Made by a program: the position numbers and the translations under genes
From: Marinobacter adhaerens HP15
GTDB taxonomy: Bacteria > Pseudomonadota > Gammaproteobacteria > Pseudomonadales > Oleiphilaceae
Direction: 5' to 3'
DNA: 64,000 nucleotides
NCBI RefSeq assembly: GCF_000166295.1
Contig: NC_017506.1
Location: 4,278,001-4,342,000 of the forward strand
The notes under the pieces: generated by a model
What the model was told of the DNA's origin: nothing
Seen by the model: the letters and a program-made list of their open reading frames with translations, nothing else
Databases searched by the model: none
In this document: in pieces, positions 26,925 through 35,952 of the stretch
How the letters are laid out: every line of letters begins with the position of its first letter
Position numbering within the stretch: the stretch's first letter is position 1

Positions 26925-26930
26925 TATAAT
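26925..26930 (+). promoter_or_regulatory. Candidate -10 box for the 7TM-GGDEF gene
   Basis: A perfect TATAAT lies 38 bases before the ATG at 26969. No good -35 hexamer is found at the usual spacing, so an activator or another sigma factor may be involved, or the match is chance. Confidence 0.4.
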
Positions 26931-26968
26931 CAACTCTCATCGCCAGATAACGCGGGTTCGCTTTCCTG

Positions 26969-29230
26969 ATGTCATTGATAAGCCTGCTGCGCCTTTCAAG
27001 TGTGCTGCTCCTGGTTCTCCTTATGCCCGCGTTGGCTAACGGTGCATCGCAGCCGGTAACTCAGGGTTGGGAATACCGCTGGGGTGACTCTCCGTTTACC
27101 TCTGAAGGTGTTCCCCAGTGGGTGTTGCAGGATGCGCCGGAAAAGTGGAACAGCATTGGTTTCCCGTCCAATCCTCCTGGCCGCGAAGATCGTGAAAACG
27201 TTTGGTTCCGGGTGACTTTGCCCGCAGGGGAGTGGCAGGAGCCCGTTCTTTATATCTTCAGTGTCGATCTGATCGTGCAGGTCTGGGTCGACGGCGAGAA
27301 AATCTACCAGTATGGAGAGTTCGACGCCGAGGGTCGTGGCCGCTTTGAGGGCTGGCCCTGGCATGAAATCTTCCTGCCTGAGGGGTATGAGGGCAAGCCC
27401 GTATACTTCCGTGTGTTCTCCAACTACACGGACATTGGGCTGTGGGGGGAAGTCTCCATCATGGACCACCCGGACCTGGTGTTGTACATCCTCAAGAATT
27501 CCCTCGAAGCTCTCGCAATCGCAGGCTTCGCTACCCTAATTGCGCTGCTGGCGATCATTTTTGCGTTACTCCAGACGGAAAAGAAGACGTTTGCCAGTAT
27601 TTCACTGTTCACCCTCGCTTCGGCCCTGATGCTGGTGTCAGAAAGCCAGGCCAGCCTGCTGATTGCTTACCAGCCGTTGATGTGGGATTACCTGGCCGCC
27701 GGTTCCTACTACATGCTGCCGGTGGCCCTGGCGCTGCTGCTTGAGCAATGGTTGACCAATCATCGCCCCTGGGTCATCAATCTCATCTGGAAAGTACATC
27801 TGGTATACCTGGTGGGTGCATTGCTCGGCGCGCTTGCTGGCGTGTTTGATCTGTCCTCGACATTCCCGCCATTCGATGCCCTGTTCCTTGTTTCTCTGGT
27901 GATCATTTTCGCCGTGGTGCTGCGTCGTATCCGTCGGATGTTGCGGGAACAACAGATATTGCTACTGGCCTTTGGCATTTTCTGTGTCTTGCTGATTGTG
28001 GATATGGCAGTTGCCCACGGGGTACTGCCGTGGGGACGAGTGCCGGTTAGCTGGGGTATGCTCCTGTTCTCCCTGGCGGTCGTGGTTATCTCTCTGTGGC
28101 ACTATGCGGGAACCCAGGAAGCGCTGAAGCGGTTGAACGTGTCTCTGGAGGAAAAGGTGGCTGAACGTACCGCCAAAGCAGAGGCATTGGCCCGGCGTGA
28201 GCAGGCACGGGTTCGGATGCTGACCTTCGAAAACGAGAAAAACAGGATTCTGGGCGACGTTCTTACCGAACTCCAGGACTGTCTGGGCCTGAAGCAGGCG
28301 TTCGGTCTGCTTGTACGGGCGCTCCCGGATATCTGCAGCCCACTGAAAGGCGCCTTCTATCAAAGGGGTTCAAGCGACCGGTACGATCGCGTCGCTGTCT
28401 GGGGATTCAGCCGCCCAGTCCCTCTGCCGGTGTTGCTGGACGCCCGCAAAGGTCTGCCGGAACCCTCCAGGCTGCCGCAACTGAGACAGTGGCATGGCGC
28501 CGAAGGGGTAGATAGAGAAGTCGAGAGTGCCACGCTTTGCTTCTGGGTGAACGTGGAGTCAGCCAGCGCGGGTAACGTCACTGAAGGCATTCTGCTGCTG
28601 GAGGGGGATGGCGTTTTCGATAACGCAGAGAGCGAGTATGGTTCGGCCCGTCTTTTAGCGGCACTGGATCAGGCCATTCAGAGAATCAGTATTACTCTCT
28701 CCAGCATTGCTCTTCGGGAAGAGTTGCAGAAGTTTTCGTACGAGGATGGACTAACCGGGCTTAAAAACCGCCGCTACTTTGATCAGCTTTTCGAGCATGA
28801 GAGCGCTGTTGCACAGCGCAACGATCTTCCGCTGTCGCTGTTGATCATCGATATCGATCACTTCAAGAAGTTCAACGATACTCACGGTCATGAAGCTGGA
28901 GATAACGCCCTGAAAATAGTTGCGGGTATCCTCCAGAAACAGTTCCGTGAGAGTGATCTTGTTTGCCGCTATGGCGGTGAAGAGTTCGTGGTGGTGATGC
29001 CTGGAGCCACATCAGAAGCGGCAATGGATAAGGCAAGCCAGCTCAGTAGCGCAGTGAGGGACGTGGCGATCATTCATCGGGAGAAAGATCTTGGCGCACT
29101 GACAGTCTCGGTGGGTGTTGCCAGTTGGCCGGAAAGTGGCGAGAAACCGTTGCAGATTCTGACCCTGGCCGACAGGGCGCTCTACCGCGCCAAGGAAGCC
29201 GGCCGTAACAGGGTCGAAGTTTTTGGTTAG
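26969..29230 (+). CDS. 7TM-DISM sensor diguanylate cyclase
   Basis: A 753-residue membrane protein. After a signal peptide (1-25) comes an extracytoplasmic beta-rich sensory domain (about 30-180), then seven transmembrane helices (about 185-385) of 7TMR-DISM type, a short coiled coil (LNVSLEEKVAERTAKAEALA), a GAF-like region (about 430-575) and a C-terminal GGDEF domain. The active site reads YGGEEF with an RxxD inhibitory site (RESD) five residues earlier, so it should make c-di-GMP and be feedback-inhibited. The extracytoplasmic ligand is unknown. It ends four bases before the convergent teaD stop. Confidence 0.9.
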   Translation: MSLISLLRLSSVLLLVLLMPALANGASQPVTQGWEYRWGDSPFTSEGVPQWVLQDAPEKWNSIGFPSNPPGREDRENVWFRVTLPAGEWQEPVLYIFSVDLIVQVWVDGEKIYQYGEFDAEGRGRFEGWPWHEIFLPEGYEGKPVYFRVFSNYTDIGLWGEVSIMDHPDLVLYILKNSLEALAIAGFATLIALLAIIFALLQTEKKTFASISLFTLASALMLVSESQASLLIAYQPLMWDYLAAGSYYMLPVALALLLEQWLTNHRPWVINLIWKVHLVYLVGALLGALAGVFDLSSTFPPFDALFLVSLVIIFAVVLRRIRRMLREQQILLLAFGIFCVLLIVDMAVAHGVLPWGRVPVSWGMLLFSLAVVVISLWHYAGTQEALKRLNVSLEEKVAERTAKAEALARREQARVRMLTFENEKNRILGDVLTELQDCLGLKQAFGLLVRALPDICSPLKGAFYQRGSSDRYDRVAVWGFSRPVPLPVLLDARKGLPEPSRLPQLRQWHGAEGVDREVESATLCFWVNVESASAGNVTEGILLLEGDGVFDNAESEYGSARLLAALDQAIQRISITLSSIALREELQKFSYEDGLTGLKNRRYFDQLFEHESAVAQRNDLPLSLLIIDIDHFKKFNDTHGHEAGDNALKIVAGILQKQFRESDLVCRYGGEEFVVVMPGATSEAAMDKASQLSSAVRDVAIIHREKDLGALTVSVGVASWPESGEKPLQILTLADRALYRAKEAGRNRVEVFG

Positions 29231-29234
29231 ACGG

Positions 29235-29675
29235 TTAAACCACAAGAACCGGGCATTTCGCGTGAGATGCTACCCGATGTGAAACACTGCCCAGAAACAG
29301 GCCATCCTTGTCACTGTGCGTACCCTTGGTACCGATGACGATCAGGTCCACACCCTTCTCTTTCGCGAACTCCACAATGACTCTTGATGGTTTGCCGGCC
29401 TTGACGAAGCCGCGGACGTTTTTGCCGCCGCGCTCCGCAGCCAGTTGTTTCGCGTGATTCACCACATCCTTGGCGTACTCTGAAAGCACTTTATCCGGGA
29501 TGTCCATTTCAGCCGGCCGTCCGATCGACAGGGATGCCTCAAAGAGGCTGTGATGCTTGTACACGCAAAGCAGGTAGATCTCTGCATCCGTCAGTTCTTG
29601 CAGCTCAATAGCCTTGCTCAAGGCCTCGAAGGAGGTCATTGAACCGTCTACTGCCACCAGAATCCGTTTGAACAT
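29235..29675 (-). CDS. teaD: Universal stress protein of the ectoine transporter operon (TeaD)
   Basis: A 146-residue UspA-type protein beginning MFKRILVAVDGS. The C-terminal nucleotide-binding loop GTKGTHSDKDGLFLGS resembles the G-2x-G-9x-G(S/T) signature but has ten residues in the spacer by my count. Its place as last gene after a TRAP operon matches teaABCD of Halomonas elongata, where TeaD binds ATP and tunes TeaABC activity. AAGGAG ahead of the ATG at 29675 sets the start; it lies 38 bases after dctM. Assignment as TeaD rests mainly on synteny with a very TeaA-like binding protein. Confidence 0.85.
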   Translation of the reverse strand: MFKRILVAVDGSMTSFEALSKAIELQELTDAEIYLLCVYKHHSLFEASLSIGRPAEMDIPDKVLSEYAKDVVNHAKQLAAERGGKNVRGFVKAGKPSRVIVEFAKEKGVDLIVIGTKGTHSDKDGLFLGSVSHRVASHAKCPVLVV

Positions 29676-29713
29676 GTCGCTCTCCTTTGTATTCACCCTC
29701 CAGGGTGGTCAGA

Positions 29714-30997
29714 TCACCTGAAGGCCAGGTCGCGCAGGAACAATGCTATTTGCGGGAACGCAATCAAAAGCCCGGCAGCAGCTATCAGCATGAATACGAA
29801 CGGCGGCGTGCCCCGAATAACCTCCAGGTAGGGGCGCTTGAAAATCGCGATGGCAGTGAAGATGTCACAGCCGAACGGCGGTGTCGCCGAGCCGATGGCC
29901 ACCTGCAGGGTGATCAGCACACCGACCAGGACCGGGTCCAGGCCTGAAGCCTGGATTGCTGGCGCAAAGATTGGTGTAAGCACCAGAATCACCACGATCG
30001 GATCCACGAACATACAGGCAATAAAGAAGGCGACACAGATCGTAATCATCACGCCAACCGGTCCCATGTCGCTGATCCCGACTGAATCGAGAATCGCCTG
30101 GGGAATCTGGGCAAAGGATATAATCCAGGAGAAGCCGGTGCCCACGGCGACCAGGATAAACACGACTGCGGTAATCAGGCCGGTGGACTTTGCAATCCGG
30201 TAGATGTCAGCAAGCTTCAGTGATCGGAACACCACGAATTCCAGCAGGAAAGCGTAGAGCACGCAGACGGCCGCCGCCTCTGTCGGGCTGAAGATGCCAC
30301 CGTAGATCCCGCCGACGATAATGACCGGGAAGAATAGCGGCCATAAGGCCTCCCGCATGGCCACGGCTCGCTGGCCCCAGGTGGACTTCTCCTCGGTGGG
30401 AAGCTTGTTGACATGGGCGTAGATCAGGCAATAGATCGAAAACATGAACAGAATCATGATGCCTGGCCCAATACCGGCAATGAACAGTTCCGCAATGGAG
30501 GTCTCGGAGATAACCCCGTAGATGATGAAACCGATGCTGGGCGGAATCAAAAAGGCGATGTCGCTGGAGTTGATAATCAGTGCCAGCGAAAACGAATCCG
30601 AATAGCCGGCTTTCAGCAGTTTTGGCCGCAGGGGGGAGCCAACAGCCACGACCGTGGCCTGGGTAGACCCGGACACAGCACCGAACAGGGTACAGGACGT
30701 GGCGGTACTGATGGCCAGACCGCCTTTTACGTGGCCGATGAACGCCATGACCATGTTGATCAGCCGGTCAGCGGATTGACCACGGGTCATGATGTCCGCT
30801 GCCAGAATGAACATTGGGACCGCAATCAGCGAGGCGGGCCGGATACCGCCCATCATCTGCTGGACGAAGGTGCCCATCTGGCCGAAGCCATCGAACATCA
30901 TTACAAAGCCGACCACCGCACCTGTGATCAGCGGAACCATCATCGGGAAGCCCAGCAGCAGCAACCCGATCATGATCAACATCATTATAGTTGCCAT
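29714..30997 (-). CDS. teaC: TRAP transporter large membrane subunit (TeaC, DctM type)
   Basis: A 427-residue membrane protein with about twelve hydrophobic segments, the DctM type that carries the sodium-coupled transport path. Typical DctM stretches include GSTQATVVAVGSPLRPKLLK, LIPPSIGFIIYGVISETSI and PIFAPAIQASGLDPV. It lies between the small subunit (35 bases upstream) and the universal stress protein, the teaABCD order. Ectoine and hydroxyectoine as substrates are inferred from the binding protein. Confidence 0.88.
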   Translation of the reverse strand: MATIMMLIMIGLLLLGFPMMVPLITGAVVGFVMMFDGFGQMGTFVQQMMGGIRPASLIAVPMFILAADIMTRGQSADRLINMVMAFIGHVKGGLAISTATSCTLFGAVSGSTQATVVAVGSPLRPKLLKAGYSDSFSLALIINSSDIAFLIPPSIGFIIYGVISETSIAELFIAGIGPGIMILFMFSIYCLIYAHVNKLPTEEKSTWGQRAVAMREALWPLFFPVIIVGGIYGGIFSPTEAAAVCVLYAFLLEFVVFRSLKLADIYRIAKSTGLITAVVFILVAVGTGFSWIISFAQIPQAILDSVGISDMGPVGVMITICVAFFIACMFVDPIVVILVLTPIFAPAIQASGLDPVLVGVLITLQVAIGSATPPFGCDIFTAIAIFKRPYLEVIRGTPPFVFMLIAAAGLLIAFPQIALFLRDLAFR

Positions 30998-31032
30998 GAT
31001 TTCCTATCCTTCCTTAACGTCAGCTGCAGGGT

Positions 31033-31626
31033 TCATACTTCCGATTCTGTATCCGCGTAGCCGTCGACAACCCCAGTGGAAAGATAAACATCCTTGCTGG
31101 TGAAGTTCTTGATGGCCGTCAGGAGGTACTGAATACCTGTAATGGCAAAACCGATCGGGACCCAGATATAAATCCACCAGATCTCAAAGCCCAGGGCGGG
31201 CAGAATACGCCCACGACTGTAAAGGGTTTCTATGTATCCGAAGGAGTGGTAGCAAAGAAAGAACATCACAAGAGACGTGAACAGGGCGATGATGATCATC
31301 AAAACCTTGCGGCCCTTGACTGGCAGTGCGTCGTAGATTGCGGACATCCGGATGTGCCTGCCGTGGCGGGCTGCATAGCCGATGCCGGCAAAGGTGATGA
31401 GTATAATCAGGATCCGGTTGATTTCACCTGAGAAAAAGAGGCCTTCACCGAATACATACCGCGCAATGACATTCACACAGGTATTGATTGCCATCAGGAT
31501 GACGCCAGCGGCCAGCATGAACGCCTCGACCTTGGCAATGATTTCATCGATGGTCCCCAGAAATCCGGGCAGGCCGGACTCGTAGGTGCCGGTGTCGTCT
31601 TCAAGATCCGGGGAATTCTCGGACAT
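31033..31626 (-). CDS. teaB: TRAP transporter small membrane subunit (TeaB, DctQ type)
   Basis: A 197-residue protein with four hydrophobic helices after an acidic N-terminal stretch (MSENSPDLEDDTGTYESG), as expected for DctQ-type small subunits. RYVFGEGLFFSGEINRILII includes the usual conserved Arg and Glu region. It is separated from teaA by a 108-base GC-rich spacer that can form several hairpins, and from teaC by 35 bases. The C-terminal tail is acidic and cytoplasmic. Confidence 0.87.
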   Translation of the reverse strand: MSENSPDLEDDTGTYESGLPGFLGTIDEIIAKVEAFMLAAGVILMAINTCVNVIARYVFGEGLFFSGEINRILIILITFAGIGYAARHGRHIRMSAIYDALPVKGRKVLMIIIALFTSLVMFFLCYHSFGYIETLYSRGRILPALGFEIWWIYIWVPIGFAITGIQYLLTAIKNFTSKDVYLSTGVVDGYADTESEV

Positions 31627-31696
31627 GGGGTCTGCTCCAGAGCATGTCGCTCCCTGCCGGTAGGGAATCCCCGGCGGGGCGGGGTTAGCACAGCTG

Positions 31697-31718
31697 CCCG
31701 CCGGCCGGAGCCGGCGGG
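31697..31718 (-). other. Intercistronic hairpin between teaA and teaB
   Basis: CCCGCCGGC and GCCGGCGGG form a perfect nine-base stem with a four-base loop, 16 bases after the teaA stop. Neighbouring smaller stems (CCCT...AGGG near 31652, CCCCGGCGGGG near 31670) add structure. No T-run follows, so transcript processing or stabilisation of the teaA part is more likely than termination. Confidence 0.6.
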
Positions 31719-31734
31719 AGTGGTTCCTCTAGTC

Positions 31735-32763
31735 TTAGTTGTTCTGAACTGCTTCCAGGTCTGCTTTGAACTGGTTCAGCAGTTCTTCGCCACTGTCGCC
31801 AGTCATTTCGATGAACTTCTCTTCCACCTGGGGCGCACGGGCCTTGAAGGCTTCGATCTGTTCGTCGTTCAGACGGGTGACGGTGACTTCATCGCTGGCT
31901 TTCTGGATCTTGGCCAGGGCTTCGTCTGCCAGACCATCGATGTGCACAATGATTTCTTCAAAGGCAAAGTCTGCAGCGTCCTGAACCAGTTTCTTGTCGG
32001 CGTCAGACAGGCCATTATAGAAATCCTGGTTGGCCATCATGGCAGTGGTGAACCAGCCGTGCTTGGTGAAGACCAGGTTCGGGGACACTTCATAAAGACC
32101 GCCGGACTCGATCCAGAAGATCGGGTTTTCCTGCCCCTGGATCATGTTGGTCTGCAGCGCACCATAGACTTCACCCCAGGGCAGCGGGGTCGGTGTCGCG
32201 CCGAAGGCAGAATAGGTTTCTGACAGAAGCGGGTTGGTCATGACCCGGATCTTCTTGTTGTTGAAGTCCTCGGGCTGGGTGACCGGCTCGTCAACCGTTA
32301 CAACCATTTCCCCTTCCGGATACATCTTGAGAAGCTCCAGACCCTTCTCTGCGTAAAGCTCCGGGAAGTCTTCATTGATGGCTTTACTGGTGCGGAAGAA
32401 TTCGATCACCGTATCCATGTCGGTCGGCATCAGGTAAGGAATAAAGAAGATCTGCGCTTCCGGAATCAGCGAGCCTGTAAAGCCGGGCGACTGGTTAACA
32501 AAGTTCAGAATACCTGCCTGGGTTTGCTCCATGATGTCGTCAGACTCACCCAGCTCGCCGAAACGGTATACCTGCAGGGTGTGGTCAGAGTTATCCTCAA
32601 TGTATTCCTTGAACTTGTAGGCGAATACGTCCTGAACGTCGCCTTCGTACTCTTCGTGCGCATAGCGCCAGTTAGCGGCGTTTACAGAGTTCGCCATGGT
32701 CATCGCAGCGAATGCGAACGCTGAAATTCCGGCCAGTTTCTTGAACTTACTCATGCTGCTCAT
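31735..32763 (-). CDS. teaA: Ectoine/hydroxyectoine TRAP substrate-binding protein (TeaA)
   Basis: A 342-residue secreted DctP-family protein. The mature start ANWRYAHEEYEGDVQDVFA, then VYRFGELGESDDIMEQT, FVNQSPGFTGSLIPEAQIFF, WGEVYGALQTNMIQGQENP and HGWFTTAMMANQDFYNGLS are nearly identical to Halomonas elongata TeaA as I recall it, which binds ectoine and hydroxyectoine with high affinity. The ATG at 32763 has GGAG eight or nine bases upstream and gives a normal signal peptide (KLAGISAFAFAAMTMANSVNA). It is the first gene of teaABCD; the AT-rich upstream region probably holds the promoter. This uptake supports osmoadaptation or recovery of leaked solute. Confidence 0.93.
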   Translation of the reverse strand: MSSMSKFKKLAGISAFAFAAMTMANSVNAANWRYAHEEYEGDVQDVFAYKFKEYIEDNSDHTLQVYRFGELGESDDIMEQTQAGILNFVNQSPGFTGSLIPEAQIFFIPYLMPTDMDTVIEFFRTSKAINEDFPELYAEKGLELLKMYPEGEMVVTVDEPVTQPEDFNNKKIRVMTNPLLSETYSAFGATPTPLPWGEVYGALQTNMIQGQENPIFWIESGGLYEVSPNLVFTKHGWFTTAMMANQDFYNGLSDADKKLVQDAADFAFEEIIVHIDGLADEALAKIQKASDEVTVTRLNDEQIEAFKARAPQVEEKFIEMTGDSGEELLNQFKADLEAVQNN

Positions 32764-32904
32764 CGGGTTTTCTCCGTTCGTTTTTTTGCTGAAATTTATT
32801 GTTACATTAATAAAGACTGGCAAAACAAAGTGGTTTTCGCAAGAAAATGGCCAAAACAATCGTTTCAGCAGAGATGGTTTTGACCGTTTCGCAAGTTCAT
32901 GAAA

Positions 32905-33444
32905 TCACGGTCGATTCATATCTGAAAGGCAGGTTTGAAGGAATTCGCGGAATTCACTGACGACCCGATCAAGACTGTTTTCCAGTCGGTGCCCATCCGG
33001 CAGGACCAGAATCGGAAGGCCCTGATCACGGGCCAGATCAAGCACCGGCGCTACCGGTACCACGTCGTCATCCCAACCATGAATGATCTGACGGTGGTCC
33101 GCCTGGATCAGCGGGCTGGATTGGGGATACCGGGCCATCGCCAGGGCTGGCGCCAGCATGAAGCATCCCAGAACAGGCGTTTCCGAGGATGTCTGGGCGC
33201 AGACCCAGCCCCCCATGCTCGAACCGGCAAGGATGGTGTTTTCCGGCTTGGCATTGCATTCAGCCATTGCCTCGCGCATCTGGGCCAGCCGTGTCGCTGG
33301 ATCCCGGGTGCTACTGTGATCAATCGCGTGGGCCTGAATGCCCGGAAAGGTTTCCGACTCGGCTTTCATGGCCTGGATCTTGGTGCTGCCAGGGCCGCTC
33401 TCCAGGCCGTGGGAAAGGAAGACGTGGATCGGGGTGTCTGTCAT
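32905..33444 (-). CDS. Small alpha/beta hydrolase (YqiA/esterase-like)
   Basis: A 179-residue serine hydrolase. The oxyanion region is HVFLSHGLESGPGSTK, the nucleophile elbow GSSMGGWVCA, the acid is in GWDDDVVP and the base in LPDGHRL, so the catalytic triad looks complete. The short cap-less architecture resembles YqiA-type esterases. The start at 33444 matches the family and an upstream GGAG is somewhat distant; longer in-frame starts add a non-conserved hydrophobic stretch. It lies divergent from the glutathione peroxidase gene. Substrate unknown. Confidence 0.8.
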   Translation of the reverse strand: MTDTPIHVFLSHGLESGPGSTKIQAMKAESETFPGIQAHAIDHSSTRDPATRLAQMREAMAECNAKPENTILAGSSMGGWVCAQTSSETPVLGCFMLAPALAMARYPQSSPLIQADHRQIIHGWDDDVVPVAPVLDLARDQGLPILVLPDGHRLENSLDRVVSEFREFLQTCLSDMNRP

Positions 33445-33547
33445 GATGAATGTTGCTCCGGTGCTGAACGCTTTAATCACCTGAATGATGAGCAGCAGGG
33501 CCTGCTCTGTCCACCGTGCTGGCTGAGCCATCGGTCCGGTTGCGGCG

Positions 33548-33553
33548 TATAAA
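33548..33553 (+). promoter_or_regulatory. Candidate -10 box for the glutathione peroxidase gene
   Basis: TATAAA occurs 31 bases before the ATG at 33585. The -35 region (TGAGCC near 33524) is weak. Tentative. Confidence 0.3.
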
Positions 33554-33584
33554 TGAAACTTAGTTGAACAGGGAATCCGGATCC

Positions 33585-34136
33585 ATGAAACAGGTAAAAC
33601 GAGGTCTGATAATTACCGCTTTGATTCTCGGTCTTTCAGGAGCGCAGGTAGTCATGGCGGACAGTTGTCCGGCGTTTCTCGATCATGAACAACGCAAGCT
33701 TCACTCAACAGACACGGTAAACCTGTGTGATCTCGCGGCTGGCAAACCCATGCTGGTGGTCAACACCGCCAGCCGTTGCGGATACACAGGGCAGTTCGAG
33801 GGGCTCGAGGCCCTGCACAAACAGTATTCGGAGAAAGGGCTGGTTGTGGTCGGCTTCGCCAGCGACGATTTCCGGCAGGAGGCAGATTCCGAAGCCGAGG
33901 CGGCCACCGTCTGTTTCAAGAACTTCGGAGTGACCTTCACCATGATCGCACCAGGAGCGGTGACCGGAGCCGAGGCCAACCCGGTGTTCCGGGCCATCAA
34001 TGAGCAGAGCCAACCCCCGCGCTGGAACTTCACCAAGTATGTGATTGATCGTTCCGGCACGGTCGTCGACTCCTTTCCGAGCCGGGTGCGCCCACAGGAT
34101 CCGGAGCTGATCGACGCGGTGGAATCTGTGCTTTAG
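33585..34136 (+). CDS. Exported glutathione peroxidase-like protein
   Basis: A 183-residue thiol peroxidase with a signal peptide ([19 protein letters not shown]), so it acts in the periplasm. The peroxidatic Cys sits in [18 protein letters not shown], and [12 protein letters not shown] is the conserved Trp/Asn motif. The loop that usually reads NQF is SDDF here, so the tetrad Gln is replaced by Asp; similar Asp variants exist in other proteobacteria. The thiol form uses Cys, not selenocysteine. Start at 33585 is ATG with AGGGA upstream; an upstream in-frame TTG is unlikely. Its stop overlaps the flavin oxidoreductase gene by four bases. Confidence 0.88.
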   Translation: MKQVKRGLIITALILGLSGAQVVMADSCPAFLDHEQRKLHSTDTVNLCDLAAGKPMLVVNTASRCGYTGQFEGLEALHKQYSEKGLVVVGFASDDFRQEADSEAEAATVCFKNFGVTFTMIAPGAVTGAEANPVFRAINEQSQPPRWNFTKYVIDRSGTVVDSFPSRVRPQDPELIDAVESVL

Positions 34137-35140
34137 GACAATGCCAGCCCGGCATTTCTGGTTTGCGCCAGGATGTCGAGCGCATGCCGGCGCCTCTCGG
34201 GGTCGTAGATATCCACCGTGAACATCAGCTCCTCGACCTCAATGTCCGAGAGAATTTGTCGCAGCTGTCTCCCGATCGTTTCGGCATCGCCAAGCAATTG
34301 CAGACCCAGAAAATCCTTCACACTGGCTTTCTCGCCTGCGTTCCAGAGCCCGTCCATGCTGTTTACAGGCGGTTTCATCCACAGCGGTTGTCCGCGGAAG
34401 AGGGCGAGAATGCGCTGGTAGCTGGTGGTAGCAAGAAACTCTGCCTCCTGAATGGAATCGGCCGGGACGGCTGGCAGGGCAAGCATGGCATAGGGTTGTT
34501 CAAGTGTTTCCGAGGGCTGGAAGTTGTCGCGGTAAACTTTGAGCGCTTCCCTGTAGAGTCGGGGTGCGAAATGTCCGGCGAAGGCATAGGGCAGACCGCG
34601 CATGGCGGCCAGCTGGGCGCTGTAAAGGCTTGATCCCAGCAGCCAGAGTGGCACATTGGTGCCCGCACCGGGAATGGCCTTCACGGGCTGCCCTGGCTGC
34701 AGGGGGCCAAGCAGGGACTGAAGCCGGGCGACATCCTCAGGAAACTGTTCAGCACCCAGGCCGTCGCGCCTCAGGGCCCGCGCGGTCACCGGGTCAGTGC
34801 CCGGCGCGCGGCCCAGTCCAAGGTCAATCCGCCCCGGGTACAGACTCTCCAGTGTTCCGAATTGCTCGGCAATGACCAGTGGCGGGTGGTTGGGCAGCAT
34901 GACACCACCGGAACCGACCCGAATAGACTTCGTTTTGCCTGCGATGTGTCCGATCAGGACAGACGTCGCGGAGCTGCTGATGCCTTCCATGTTGTGATGC
35001 TCGGCCAGCCAGAAGCGCTTGAAACCGAGTTTCTCGGCCCGTTGGGCATAGGCCACGCTGTTGGCAAGCGTGGTGCCTACCGAGTCGCCTTCGCGGACGG
35101 AGGCCAGTTCGAGCAAAGAGTAGTCAGGACAGTCAGGCAT
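34133..35140 (-). CDS. LLM class flavin-dependent oxidoreductase (YhbW/MsnO8-like)
   Basis: A 335-residue luciferase-like monooxygenase fold. Markers are [20 protein letters not shown] near the N-terminus, [20 protein letters not shown] and [18 protein letters not shown], which match the YhbW/MsnO8 branch of the LLM family. Such enzymes bind FMN and use reduced flavin; natural substrates for this branch are mostly unknown. It is convergent with the glutathione peroxidase gene, sharing four bases. No partner flavin reductase is seen nearby. Confidence 0.87.
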   Translation of the reverse strand: MPDCPDYSLLELASVREGDSVGTTLANSVAYAQRAEKLGFKRFWLAEHHNMEGISSSATSVLIGHIAGKTKSIRVGSGGVMLPNHPPLVIAEQFGTLESLYPGRIDLGLGRAPGTDPVTARALRRDGLGAEQFPEDVARLQSLLGPLQPGQPVKAIPGAGTNVPLWLLGSSLYSAQLAAMRGLPYAFAGHFAPRLYREALKVYRDNFQPSETLEQPYAMLALPAVPADSIQEAEFLATTSYQRILALFRGQPLWMKPPVNSMDGLWNAGEKASVKDFLGLQLLGDAETIGRQLRQILSDIEVEELMFTVDIYDPERRRHALDILAQTRNAGLALS

Positions 35141-35225
35141 GGAGCTCCCGCAGTAAAAGTGGAGTTTGAGAGATAGAAAACATGGTGTCTGCCGGCGCCT
35201 GTTTCAAGATAAGCCGCGAACGGTG

Positions 35226-35855
35226 CTACAGATCGATCACAATCGGCGGGTTCAGCGGTTTGAAACTGCCGTTACAGGTGCTGGCGTTTACGCACAGGCA
35301 ATCGCCAATCTGTTCTTCGCCGTGGCCTTCGTGAATATGGCCAAAGATATGGAGTTTCAGGGACAGTCTGGCGATCCGCTCGGCCAGGGCCTCACAGCCA
35401 GGGCGCACGATGCCAGAAGGAGACTCGATTCGGTCGAGAATACCCGCGGGAGGTCCGTGGGTGATGAGGACATCGGTGTCTCCGGGGATGCGGGCCCAGC
35501 GCTCGGCAATGGCATCGCCCCGTTCCAGATTGAATGCCCAGTTGAAGAACACTGGCGTCCACGGGCTGCCCCAGAACTTCAGGCCGGCAAGCTCCAACGG
35601 GCTGTCCTGCAAATAATGAGCGTTACGCACCAGTTCCCGGGCCTCTGCCGGTTCGTCCTGGAAACACCAGTCGTGGTTTCCGGCAATCAGTATCTTGTTG
35701 GTATGGGGCAGCTCCGAGAACCACTGGTCCAGATCCTCGAGTTCGTCCAGTGTGCCAACCCCGAGGGAATCGCCGGCGTGAATCAACAGGTCGCCGTCCG
35801 GAACCTGGATCTGGCGGTGCATGCTGTGGGTGTCGGAGATGCAGACAATTCTCAT
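35226..35855 (-). CDS. Calcineurin-like metallophosphoesterase (MPPED-type)
   Basis: A 209-residue metallophosphoesterase with all five metal-binding motifs: CISDTHSMHR, LLIHAGDSLG, ILIAGNHDWCF, VLITHGPPAGI and LHIFGHIHEGHG. The short form without extra domains resembles MPPED1/239AB-type cyclic nucleotide or general phosphodiesterases. MRIVCISDTH at 35855 is the normal family start; an upstream ATG at 35882 adds nothing conserved. It is divergent from the Nmad3-like gene, with about 100 bases between them. Substrate is unknown. Confidence 0.87.
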   Translation of the reverse strand: MRIVCISDTHSMHRQIQVPDGDLLIHAGDSLGVGTLDELEDLDQWFSELPHTNKILIAGNHDWCFQDEPAEARELVRNAHYLQDSPLELAGLKFWGSPWTPVFFNWAFNLERGDAIAERWARIPGDTDVLITHGPPAGILDRIESPSGIVRPGCEALAERIARLSLKLHIFGHIHEGHGEEQIGDCLCVNASTCNGSFKPLNPPIVIDL

Positions 35856-35952
35856 GGTGTTGGCGGTTCCGGTCAGTGACATTCGCACATTTTTGTTTTG
35901 TCTAAGATAGCATTTACCGCCCGTTCAGCCTTCATGCTTTTCGAGTAATGCC

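Noticed and set aside
30413..31060. A 215-residue frame antisense to the TRAP large subunit
   Set aside because: Low-complexity hydrophilic composition and complete overlap with a well-supported membrane protein gene.
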